Shown: piece after piece, positions 1 through 5,014 of the stretch
How positions within the stretch are numbered: position 1 is the stretch's first letter
Layout of the letters: each line of letters starts with the position of its first letter
Notes under the pieces: model-generated
Database searches by the model: none
What the model saw: the letters and a program-made list of their open reading frames with translations, nothing else
What the model was told of the DNA's origin: nothing
Made by a program: the position numbers and the translations under genes
Source: JBDKTK01 sp964556675
Lineage (GTDB): Bacteria; Desulfobacterota; Syntrophia; Syntrophales; UBA4778
Length of the DNA: 7,677 bases
Assembly: GCA_964556675.1 (NCBI GenBank)
Contig: CAZKYN010000171.1
Span: 1-7,677, forward strand
Direction of reading: 5' to 3'

Positions 1-1
1 G

Positions 2-1075
2 GAATACGAGGAGAAGATCCTGAGCGCCGAGGCGCGGGTCCTCAAGCTCGAGGCCGAACTGCTGGAGGCGCTGCTCAAGTCCGTGCTGGCGGAGATCGTC
101 CCCCTGCACCGCTACGGCGAGGAGCTGGCCCGCCTGGACGCCCTGTATTCCCTGGGGGTCGTCGCGGCCCAGCCGCGTTATGTGCGGCCGGCGGTGACGG
201 AAGGCGCGGAACTGCTGGTCGAGGAAGGCCGCCACCCGGTGGTGGAGAGCGTCCTGGCCGCCGAGGATTTCATCCCCAACGACACGCGCCTTGACTGCGA
301 GGACAACCATTTGGTCATCCTCACCGGCCCCAACATGGCCGGCAAGTCCACTTATATCCGCCAGAACGCGATCCTGGTCATCATGGCGCAGGCGGGATCG
401 TTCGTCCCGGCGGCTTCCGCGCGCGTCGGCCTGGTCGACAAGATCTTCACCCGTATCGGGGCGCACGACGAGATCGCCAAGGGCCAGAGCACGTTCATGG
501 TGGAGATGACGGAAGCGGCCGATATACTGAACAACCTCTCGCCGCGCAGCCTGGTGATCCTGGACGAGATCGGCCGCGGCACGTCCACCACCGATGGTTT
601 GGCCCTGGCCTGGGCGCTGGCCGAATACCTGGCCGAAAAAAAGGCGCGCACCCTTTTCGCCACCCATTTCCACGAACTGGTCCTTCTGGCCGACGAGCGC
701 TCGGGCGTGCGCAATTACAACGTGGCGGTCAAGGAGTGGGAGGACAAGGTCATTTTCCTGCACAAGATCGTCCCCGGCGGCTCGGACGACAGCTACGGGA
801 TCTACGTGGCCAAACTGGCCGGGATGCCGGCGCCGGTGATCCGCCGGGCGAAGCGGGTCCTGGCGGAGCTGGAACTCGGCGGGAACCTCAAGGAGCGCCT
901 CAAGGCGCGGCAGGGCGGCGAGACCCAGTCGGAGCTTTTCGGCCCGGTCAAGGCCAATCCCGTGGCCGAGGAGATCCGCCTGACGCTGGAAGCCCTCGAC
1001 GTCGATAACCTGACGCCGGTACAGGCCCTGGCCAAGCTCAACGAGCTCAAGGCAATAAGTCAGGATGGCAAATGA
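2..1075 (+). CDS. mutS: DNA mismatch repair protein MutS, C-terminal part (5' end outside window)
   Basis: MutS binds mispaired bases and uses ATP to act as a sliding clamp that recruits MutL. The open frame runs in from the left edge (357 residues visible), so the mismatch-binding N-terminus is missing. The visible part begins in the lever/clamp helices (EYEEKILSAE) and continues through the ABC-type ATPase: Walker A GPNMAGKST at about residues 109-117, signature STFMVEMTEA at about 163-172, Walker B LVILDE at about 184-189 followed by GRGTST, and the switch histidine in FATHFHEL near 222. After the ATPase, QSELF (about 309-313) fits the QxxLF beta-clamp-binding pattern. The last 20 or so residues (LTPVQALAKLNELK) match the family's C-terminal helical dimerisation segment, so the 3' end looks intact. 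Base composition is high-GC, like mutL at the other end. No intrinsic terminator is evident after the stop. Confidence 0.98.
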   Translation, partial: EYEEKILSAEARVLKLEAELLEALLKSVLAEIVPLHRYGEELARLDALYSLGVVAAQPRYVRPAVTEGAELLVEEGRHPVVESVLAAEDFIPNDTRLDCEDNHLVILTGPNMAGKSTYIRQNAILVIMAQAGSFVPAASARVGLVDKIFTRIGAHDEIAKGQSTFMVEMTEAADILNNLSPRSLVILDEIGRGTSTTDGLALAWALAEYLAEKKARTLFATHFHELVLLADERSGVRNYNVAVKEWEDKVIFLHKIVPGGSDDSYGIYVAKLAGMPAPVIRRAKRVLAELELGGNLKERLKARQGGETQSELFGPVKANPVAEEIRLTLEALDVDNLTPVQALAKLNELKAISQDGK

Positions 1076-1135
1076 ATTCAGGCTTGCAGGTTTAAATTGT
1101 GATCCGTTGGTCCCAATTGGTAGGTGATAAACTTT

Positions 1136-2092
1136 ATGTCCGAGTCAGAGGCACTGCAGAAATTTAAAGACAAACATGCTCTTTGGAAGGCGTGCCTTTC
1201 AGGCAATGATCGAAATTCTGTATTTAATCAGATTTACGCAATGGTTTGGAACGCAGCCGTCTTTAATGTAATTAATGAAGCACGTAGACTTGCGTCGATA
1301 GATAATCAAGAGCAAGCGGAAATGAATGGAATGGTGCATCAGTTTATAGACAATTGTTTTTTTGATAGTCAGATGGTTGCCATTCGTAGGTTAGTAGATG
1401 TACCGTCGCAGTTAGAACATTCTAGCCAAGGGACTTTTTCTTTGGTCGCATTATTAAAGGATATGATAGCGAACGCCTCTCTCATCACCCGAGAGAATTT
1501 ATTTTTAGTAGATGGATTGGAGTACGATTATGGTGTGGTAGAGCGAAAGGCTGATGCGTATAGGCTGGAGAAAGGTGGCTCAGGGGTTTATTGGTTGCCT
1601 AAAGAATTAGACAGTCATTCAATTCGGATTAGACATGAGCAAATTGATGCGCTTTGCGGAGTGTTTCCGGATCAGCGTTCTCCTAGAAATGTTGTTCTTG
1701 TGGACAGCATTAGTTATCTTAAAAAGAAGATCGAAAGTGCGTCTGCAGATATTGTTTTGCATGTGGATAAGTTTATTGCGCATTCTGCTTCACCAGGAAG
1801 CAGAAGTATCAGGAACGCTGATGATTTGACAATTACTTTGGGTTCTTTGTGGAATGCGCATAAGGTAATCTGCCAAGTGGCCAATCTTGTTGATTTGTTA
1901 TTAGTATCGAGAACGGCGCATTCATTTTTGGCGGTTCCACAATATAATAACTTTGAATTTATTGATAGGCCAATTGTAGGCAAAGAAGATATTGATGTTT
2001 TAGACAAAGCATGGCAGACGTTTCAGAAAGAAACAGAAGAATGGGCTTTGTGGGGCTTGAAAGATTTGCAGAACGAAATGATAAAAATATAA
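1136..2092 (+). CDS. AT-rich hypothetical protein, possible HEPN/AbiU2-like abortive-infection family
   Basis: A 318-residue, apparently cytosolic and largely helical protein with no signal peptide or membrane segment. I start it at ATG 1136 because AGGTGAT (1122-1128) gives a Shine-Dalgarno 7 nt upstream; GTG 1124 would overlap that site. It resembles HEPN/AbiU2-type proteins in layout: an N-terminal helical bundle, a conserved-looking RRLVD (84-88) followed by SLVALLKDMI (102-111), then DKFIAHS (211-217), which matches the family's '(R)DKxIAH' block. The arginine usually expected in HEPN RNase motifs is absent here (V210), so nuclease activity is uncertain. AbiU2-type proteins are associated with phage abortive infection. 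Sampled lines are only about 32-38% GC, against about 68% in mutS, which points to horizontal acquisition. The family call is pattern recognition from memory, not a search; it could be an unrelated helical protein. Confidence 0.85.
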   Translation: MSESEALQKFKDKHALWKACLSGNDRNSVFNQIYAMVWNAAVFNVINEARRLASIDNQEQAEMNGMVHQFIDNCFFDSQMVAIRRLVDVPSQLEHSSQGTFSLVALLKDMIANASLITRENLFLVDGLEYDYGVVERKADAYRLEKGGSGVYWLPKELDSHSIRIRHEQIDALCGVFPDQRSPRNVVLVDSISYLKKKIESASADIVLHVDKFIAHSASPGSRSIRNADDLTITLGSLWNAHKVICQVANLVDLLLVSRTAHSFLAVPQYNNFEFIDRPIVGKEDIDVLDKAWQTFQKETEEWALWGLKDLQNEMIKI

Positions 2093-2165
2093 AATAACAA
2101 GTTTATCTTCGGTCGTTTTCGTATTGGAAGCAATGTGTAGGTGCCCATAACGTACGTCATTGATA
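2093..2165. other. AT-rich intergenic stretch before the TA promoter, with first operator-like palindrome
   Basis: Non-coding stretch after the AT-rich gene. No U-tract terminator is visible. It contains ACGTACGT (2150-2157), a perfect palindrome whose CGTACG core is repeated in the promoter spacer 22 bp downstream. It is likely part of the regulatory region of the toxin-antitoxin pair. Confidence 0.5.
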
Positions 2166-2180
2166 TTGACAGCGTACGCT
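2150..2180. promoter_or_regulatory. Paired palindromic operator for antitoxin autoregulation
   Basis: Two perfect palindromes, ACGTACGT (2150-2157) and AGCGTACGCT (2171-2180), share the core CGTACG. Their centres are exactly 22 bp apart, about two helical turns, so both would lie on the same face of the DNA. The second overlaps the promoter, from the last base of the -35 box into the spacer. Phd/YefM antitoxins are known to autorepress by binding paired short palindromes (YefM sites have a GTAC core), so these are good candidates for binding by the product of the gene that follows. This is inference from position and symmetry. Confidence 0.65.
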
Positions 2181-2194
2181 ACAGAGGTTATAGT
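2166..2194 (+). promoter_or_regulatory. Sigma70-type promoter of the Phd/PIN toxin-antitoxin operon
   Basis: TTGACA (2166-2171) matches the -35 consensus exactly. TATAGT (2189-2194) is one base from the -10 consensus TATAAT, and the spacer is exactly 17 nt. The start codon of the antitoxin lies 18 nt after the -10 box, which leaves a very short leader containing the AGGAGG ribosome binding site (2200-2205). The palindrome AGCGTACGCT lies in the spacer, where a bound antitoxin would block RNA polymerase. Confidence 0.8.
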
Positions 2195-2212
2195 TGGGCA
2201 GGAGGTTCAGTT

Positions 2213-2440
2213 ATGATCATGACCGCGACAAAGCTCCGCAAACAGATATATACCGTTATCGACCGGGTCGCCAGGACCGGCGTGCCGGTTGAAATTACGC
2301 GCAAAGGCCAGTCTGTGTTACTGGTCCCGTCGAAAAAACATTCCAAGCTGGCGAACCTCAAGAAGCGCAACATTTTTAAATGCCCGCCGGAAGAGCTAGT
2401 CCATATGGATTGGTCCAAGGAATGGAAACCCTTTATCTAG
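2213..2440 (+). CDS. Phd/YefM-family antitoxin of a type II toxin-antitoxin pair
   Basis: A 75-residue protein. ATG 2213 is chosen because AGGAGG at 2200-2205 sits 7 nt upstream; a second in-frame ATG at 2219 is less well placed. The N-terminal 40 residues have the Phd/YefM fold pattern: helix TKLRKQIYTVIDRVARTG, then VPVEITRKGQSVLLVPS, the typical strand with the 'G.P..IT..G...V.V.' signature. Members dimerise, bind operator palindromes and neutralise the toxin with an extended C-terminal tail. Here the tail ends in an acidic/aromatic segment (ELVHMDWSKEWK) of the type that contacts PIN toxins. The gene overlaps the toxin gene by 19 bp and shares its promoter. Its likely job is to inhibit the PIN nuclease and repress the operon. 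Confidence 0.9.
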   Translation: MIMTATKLRKQIYTVIDRVARTGVPVEITRKGQSVLLVPSKKHSKLANLKKRNIFKCPPEELVHMDWSKEWKPFI

Positions 2441-2805
2441 ATACCCACGCCGCTGTATGGTTGTATGCCGGAGAGGTGGAGCGCTTTCCCCCTCGCGTAC
2501 GCGAGTTCATGGATGACGCCCAGCTTGCCATCTCTCCGATGGTGCTGCTGGAGATTCAGTTCTTGCGCGAGGCCGGGAAGATACATCTCAAACTCGACAC
2601 TTTTATCCGTGACATGCACAGCGAACTGGGGTTGAAGGTTTGCGAAGCGCCGTTCGTCGCGGTAGCCCTCGAGGCGTCGCGGATAAACTGGACGCGCGAC
2701 CCTTTCGACCGGTTGATCGTGGCCCAGTCTGCGGCTGAGGAAGCCGGGCTGATCACGCGCGACAAAGTTATCCTTAAGAATTACAACCAGGCGGTGTGGG
2801 ATTGA
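2422..2805 (+). CDS. PIN-domain RNase toxin (VapC-like), partner of the Phd-type antitoxin
   Basis: A 127-residue single-domain PIN protein, the usual length for these toxins. The acidic residues expected for metal binding are present: D7 (in LYLDTHAAVW), E44 (in VLLEIQFL), D93/D96 (in TRDPFDRLIVAQ) and D114 (in LITRDKVI), so the active site looks intact. PIN toxins cleave tRNA, rRNA or mRNA and stop growth when freed from the antitoxin. The start ATG 2422 lies inside the antitoxin gene (19-bp overlap). AAGGA directly abuts the start, so there is no well-spaced Shine-Dalgarno, and translation probably depends on coupling to antitoxin synthesis. GC in a sampled line is about 62%, unlike the AT-rich genes on either side of the TA segment. 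Cellular target cannot be told from sequence. Confidence 0.92.
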   Translation: METLYLDTHAAVWLYAGEVERFPPRVREFMDDAQLAISPMVLLEIQFLREAGKIHLKLDTFIRDMHSELGLKVCEAPFVAVALEASRINWTRDPFDRLIVAQSAAEEAGLITRDKVILKNYNQAVWD

Positions 2806-2842
2806 GTAGATTTGTCCGGAGGTTTGGGAAGGGCAATAATCC

Positions 2843-3088
2843 ATGTTGACGAAAATCAGATTCAGAATCAGTCCGGTACTGCTGCACAAGGCCCGGAAAA
2901 AGGCCATGGGTGAGCGGAAGACTCTCGATGTTTTATTCCGCGACTGGGTTGAGAAGTATGTGGGCGGGACACGGCCGTCCAGCGATTATCGGGAGGTTAT
3001 GGGTCGCTTGCGGCATGTCGCCAGCGGCGGGAAATTCTCTCGGGAGGAATTGAACAAGCGCAAGGCGGCTGTGAAGGACGGAAGTTGA
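2843..3088 (+). CDS. VapB-like ribbon-helix-helix antitoxin, orphan (no toxin gene follows)
   Basis: An 81-residue protein starting at ATG 2843, with a purine-rich GGGAAGGG (2826-2833) about 9 nt upstream. The N-terminus alternates for a DNA-binding beta strand (TKIRFRIS, residues 3-10), followed by two helices (LLHKARKKAMGE and TLDVLFRDWVEKYV), the ribbon-helix-helix layout. The C-terminal part carries YREVMGRLRHV (49-59) and KFSREELNKR (64-73), which resemble the toxin-binding tail of VapB-type antitoxins that normally precede a PIN toxin. Here no PIN or other toxin frame follows: the stop is overlapped by a perfect inverted repeat, and the next gene is an AT-rich unknown. It could be a remnant whose toxin was lost, a solitary antitoxin that counters toxins in trans, or a partner of the preceding PIN gene 37 bp upstream. 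Confidence 0.75.
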   Translation: MLTKIRFRISPVLLHKARKKAMGERKTLDVLFRDWVEKYVGGTRPSSDYREVMGRLRHVASGGKFSREELNKRKAAVKDGS

Positions 3089-3111
3089 ATTCAGGCCGCC
3101 CGGCCTGAATT
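3088..3111. repeat. Perfect 11-bp inverted repeat at the stop of the orphan antitoxin gene
   Basis: AATTCAGGCCG (3088-3098) and its exact complement CGGCCTGAATT (3101-3111) are separated by only two bases. The left arm starts in the last base of the stop codon. As RNA it would form a stable hairpin with a four-base loop, but no U-tract follows (TGCTCATAGG), so it is not a standard intrinsic terminator. It could be an operator for the next gene, a recombination or insertion scar, or a 3'-end stabiliser. Nine bases of the left arm (AATTCAGGC) also occur right after the mutS stop at 1075-1083. Confidence 0.8.
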
Positions 3112-3142
3112 GCTCATAGGAAGTCATGATGGAGGACTAGAA

Positions 3143-3664
3143 ATGGAAGAAAGATGGTTGATCGTTGCATTGGTGCTTAGCGTTTTGTTTAATGTCGTGG
3201 TGTTTTTTAAAGACTTTTTTAATAAGTTTCTCTTCCGTAATATTGAGTCGAAGGAAGAGAAGGATAAGGAAAAAAGAGAGATTTTAAAGAAGTTTAGAAA
3301 TTTATTAAATGAGTATGCGGGGAGCTCGCAAGCCGTCGCGCTGTATTCTTCAATATATTTTCGAGGCAGTGATGTTGATGGTAAGCGTATGATTGAGCCA
3401 TATTATAAAGAGGCGAATGAGAAATATGGACTGCTCAATAAAGCGTTGCTAGAGATTAAGCCGGACCTCGAAAAGTCGGTGAGGGAGAGGTTAGACGCGG
3501 TTATGATGAAGGCCAACAAGAATATATTAATTGCTGTGGGAGGCGAGAAGTATGTTGCTGGTTTACAGGCTTTAAGTCAGGACGATTTTATTCGTGAAAT
3601 GGTCAATATTCAGCAGGAGTGTTTTGCGTTTGCAAAAAGTATTGAAGAGCAGATAAATGTGTAG
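3143..3664 (+). CDS. Hypothetical membrane-anchored coiled-coil protein (AT-rich)
   Basis: A 173-residue protein of unrecognised family. ATG 3143 has GGAGGA (3131-3136) six nt upstream, a strong ribosome binding site. Residues 5-22 (WLIVALVLSVLFNVVVFF) form one hydrophobic membrane helix at the very N-terminus, with no cleavage site apparent. This is followed by a highly charged K/E-rich segment (about 35-52) that looks like coiled coil, and then a helical soluble domain to the C-terminus with no catalytic motif I can name. The topology suggests an inner-membrane anchor with a cytoplasmic helical domain. A sampled line is about 30% GC, far below mutS and the PIN gene, so the gene appears to be acquired. 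It resembles the 1136-2092 gene in composition and the two may share an origin. Function is unknown. Confidence 0.82.
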   Translation: MEERWLIVALVLSVLFNVVVFFKDFFNKFLFRNIESKEEKDKEKREILKKFRNLLNEYAGSSQAVALYSSIYFRGSDVDGKRMIEPYYKEANEKYGLLNKALLEIKPDLEKSVRERLDAVMMKANKNILIAVGGEKYVAGLQALSQDDFIREMVNIQQECFAFAKSIEEQINV

Positions 3665-3672
3665 TTCTCGTT

Positions 3673-3698
3673 TGTGTGTGTCGGTACCGAGATACACG
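3673..3698. repeat. Palindrome TCGGTACCGA with partly matching flanks downstream of the membrane-anchored gene
   Basis: A perfect 10-bp palindrome (3681-3690). After one mismatch, the flanks GTGTGT and ATACAC continue the symmetry with one wobble pair, making a 26-nt imperfect inverted repeat. It starts 9 nt after the stop codon of the preceding gene. It could be a weak terminator hairpin (no U-tract) or a protein-binding site. Confidence 0.45.
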
Positions 3699-3701
3699 CA
3701 G

Positions 3702-3780
3702 GGGCGGATAGTATCCGCCCGTTGCCCGATGTCCCGACGCGTGTGAAGGGAAGAAAGAATCGGGCGATCGGTGATCGCCC
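3702..3780. repeat. Double-hairpin repeat, left copy (REP/BIME-like)
   Basis: This 79-bp unit recurs at 4872-4950 (66 of 79 positions identical, no gaps). It contains two hairpins in inverted orientation. The first is GGGCGGATA-G-TATCCGCCC (3702-3720), a perfect 9-bp repeat. The second is GGGCGATC-GGT-GATCGCCC (3762-3780), a perfect 8-bp repeat. Inner segments GCCCGAT (3724-3730) and ATCGGGC (3759-3765) are also complementary. On each strand the unit begins GGGCG-hairpin-CGCCCG, so it reads as two REP-type palindromes facing each other, the arrangement of bacterial interspersed mosaic elements. No mobilising transposase is in the window. Confidence 0.8.
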
Positions 3781-3823
3781 TTAAGTCCAGATTTTTCCCT
3801 CGCGCCTTCCCCCGGGCCGAGGA

Positions 3824-3834
3824 GGTTAATAACC
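3824..3834. promoter_or_regulatory. Small palindrome GGTTA-A-TAACC upstream of the RhuM-Fic gene
   Basis: A perfect 5-bp inverted repeat with a one-base centre ends 19 nt before the start codon. It could be a binding site for the RhuM-Fic protein or another regulator. No convincing -35/-10 pair is visible nearby, so its role is speculative. Confidence 0.3.
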
Positions 3835-3853
3835 CAAAACAGGGGGAGGTTTT

Positions 3854-4849
3854 ATGGCGGAAAAGAATCAGACATCACAGATCGAAATTTATCAAACCAA
3901 GGGTGGAACCGCACGGATCGACGTTCGTCTTGAAGGCGAAACCGTCTGGCTGACGCAGCGGCAGATGGCGGAGATTTTTGACAAAGATACCGATACGATA
4001 GGGCTTCATATTCGCAATGTCTATAAAGAGAAGGAGTTGGATCAAAATGCAACTACCGAGGAATCCTCGGTAGTTCAAGTTGAGGGCGGACGGCAAGTAC
4101 AGCGGACGCTAAGATTTTATAACCTCGACATGATTCTTTCGGTTGGTTATAGAGTAAATTCCAGGCGCGGTACCCAGTTCCGCATCTGGGCGACGAATGT
4201 CTTGCGCAAGCACCTGGTCGACGGATACACGGTCAACGAGAAACGGTTGCGTGCCGCGCAAGAGAAGTATCTGGAACTGCGTCGTTCCATCAGCCTGCTG
4301 GAGAATGTCATCGGCCTTGACAGCGTTACAGATGAGACCAAGGGGTTGATAAAGGTCATCAGTTCGTATTCCCGCGCGCTGGACGTGCTGGATGACCACG
4401 ACCATGAGCGGCTGTCCGCACCCAAGGGGACGGCGAAAGTACGTTTTGAAATGACTTACGAGGAGGCGGCTGGTATTATCGAGGCGATGCGCGTCAAGTT
4501 TGCTGGTTCAAACTTTTTCGGACGGGAAAAGGACGCCGGCTTCAAAAGTTCCCTGAGTGCGGTGAACCAGACTTTCGGCGGCAGGGACCTTTATCCGACC
4601 GTGGAGTCGAAAGCCGCCCACCTTTTGTATTTTGTGACCAAGAACCACAGTTTTGTTGACGGAAATAAACGTATCGCGGCGGCGTTGTTCATCTGTTTCC
4701 TTCAAAAGAACAGGCTTCTGCTGAGGAAAGACGGGGCGAAGCGCAATGATGACAACGCCCTGGTCGCGCTGACGCTCCTGGTTGCGGCCAGCCGCCCGGC
4801 GGACAAGGAGAATGTGGTCAAGGTCGTGTTGAATTTGATTGGAAATTGA
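3854..4849 (+). CDS. RhuM-family N-terminal domain fused to Fic/Doc domain protein
   Basis: A 331-residue two-domain protein. ATG 3854 follows GGGGGAGG (3842-3849) by four nt. Residues about 8-125 match the RhuM ('virulence protein') domain: WLTQRQMAEIFDKDTDTI (32-49, an HTH-like segment), then FYNLDMILSVGYRVNSRRG (88-106), then FRIWATNVLRKHLVDGY. The C-terminal half is a Fic/Doc domain with HSFVDGNKR at 265-273, matching HxFx(D/E)GN(K/G)R. The catalytic His265, Asp269 and Asn271 are present, and the K in place of G resembles Doc-type variants that phosphorylate rather than AMPylate targets. Fic/Doc proteins modify cellular proteins such as EF-Tu or gyrase, often as toxins. No small antitoxin gene flanks it, so any inhibitor would be internal or the RhuM domain itself. 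The gene lies alone between two copies of a 79-bp repeat, and a perfect inverted repeat lies inside it (4051-4075). Domain calls are sound; the substrate is unknown. Confidence 0.92.
   Translation: MAEKNQTSQIEIYQTKGGTARIDVRLEGETVWLTQRQMAEIFDKDTDTIGLHIRNVYKEKELDQNATTEESSVVQVEGGRQVQRTLRFYNLDMILSVGYRVNSRRGTQFRIWATNVLRKHLVDGYTVNEKRLRAAQEKYLELRRSISLLENVIGLDSVTDETKGLIKVISSYSRALDVLDDHDHERLSAPKGTAKVRFEMTYEEAAGIIEAMRVKFAGSNFFGREKDAGFKSSLSAVNQTFGGRDLYPTVESKAAHLLYFVTKNHSFVDGNKRIAAALFICFLQKNRLLLRKDGAKRNDDNALVALTLLVAASRPADKENVVKVVLNLIGN
4051..4075. repeat. Perfect 12-bp inverted repeat inside the RhuM coding region
   Basis: AACTACCGAGGA (4051-4062) and TCCTCGGTAGTT (4064-4075) are exact reverse complements around a single A. 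The frame reads through it as part of NATTEESSVVQVE, just after the HTH-like segment. Such a long perfect palindrome is very unlikely by chance in 7.7 kb (of order one in two thousand for this exact geometry). It could be an internal operator for autoregulation, an mRNA hairpin near the 5' end that slows translation, or the trace of an insertion. Confidence 0.85.
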
Positions 4850-4871
4850 TCCTTTGATAGGTGGAGTCGCC

Positions 4872-4950
4872 GAGCGGATATTGTCTGCCCGCTACCCAAT
4901 GTCCAGACGCGTGTGATGGATGGAAAGAATCGGGCGATCGGTGATCGTCC
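4872..4950. repeat. Double-hairpin repeat, right copy (REP/BIME-like)
   Basis: Second copy of the unit at 3702-3780, in the same orientation and offset by exactly 1170 bp, starting 22 bp after the RhuM-Fic stop. Its 13 differences are mainly transitions. The second hairpin is kept with a wobble pair (GGGCGATC-GGT-GATCGTCC), while the first has lost one pair, so this copy appears more decayed. With the left copy it brackets the RhuM-Fic gene as a direct repeat. Confidence 0.8.
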
Positions 4951-4952
4951 CC

Positions 4953-4981
4953 ACCTTCGCCCTACCGGGTAGGGTGAAGGT
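4953..4981. terminator. Strong hairpin between the accessory block and the membrane-protein genes (possible terminator)
   Basis: ACCTTCGCCCTA (4953-4964) pairs with TAGGGTGAAGGT (4970-4981) over 12 pairs, one a wobble, around the loop CCGGG. It follows the right repeat copy by two bases. It lacks a U-tract, so it may be a factor-assisted terminator, a further part of the repeat element, or a boundary mark. Because both arms carry CCCTA/TAGGG it would form on either strand. Confidence 0.5.
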
Positions 4982-5014
4982 CAATGATCGCTACGTGAAT
5001 GCTTCAGCGGATGG

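Noticed and set aside
1084..1128. Promoter for the 1136 gene starting at TTGCAG (1084-1089)
   Set aside because: No acceptable -10 box lies at 15-19 nt spacing.
2437..2907. Long open frame on the minus strand over the PIN gene
   Set aside because: It is a shadow of the PIN toxin frame with no ribosome site or recognisable domain.
1073..3096. 11-bp direct repeat TGAATTCAGGC at 1073-1083 and 3086-3096 as proof of an inserted element
   Set aside because: Several 11-bp matches are expected by chance in a 7.7-kb window, and part of it is a stop codon in both cases. It is kept only as a supporting remark.
3084..3112. Possible integron attC site at the orphan antitoxin stop (GTTGAAT fits GTTRRRY)
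   Set aside because: The partner RYYYAAC box is missing in the right position, the structure is a simple perfect palindrome rather than an attC with bulges, and no integron integrase is visible.
3771..3953. Short open frame running into the RhuM-Fic gene as a possible Fic antitoxin
   Set aside because: It begins inside the repeat, lacks a ribosome site and overlaps the strong RhuM-Fic start in another frame.
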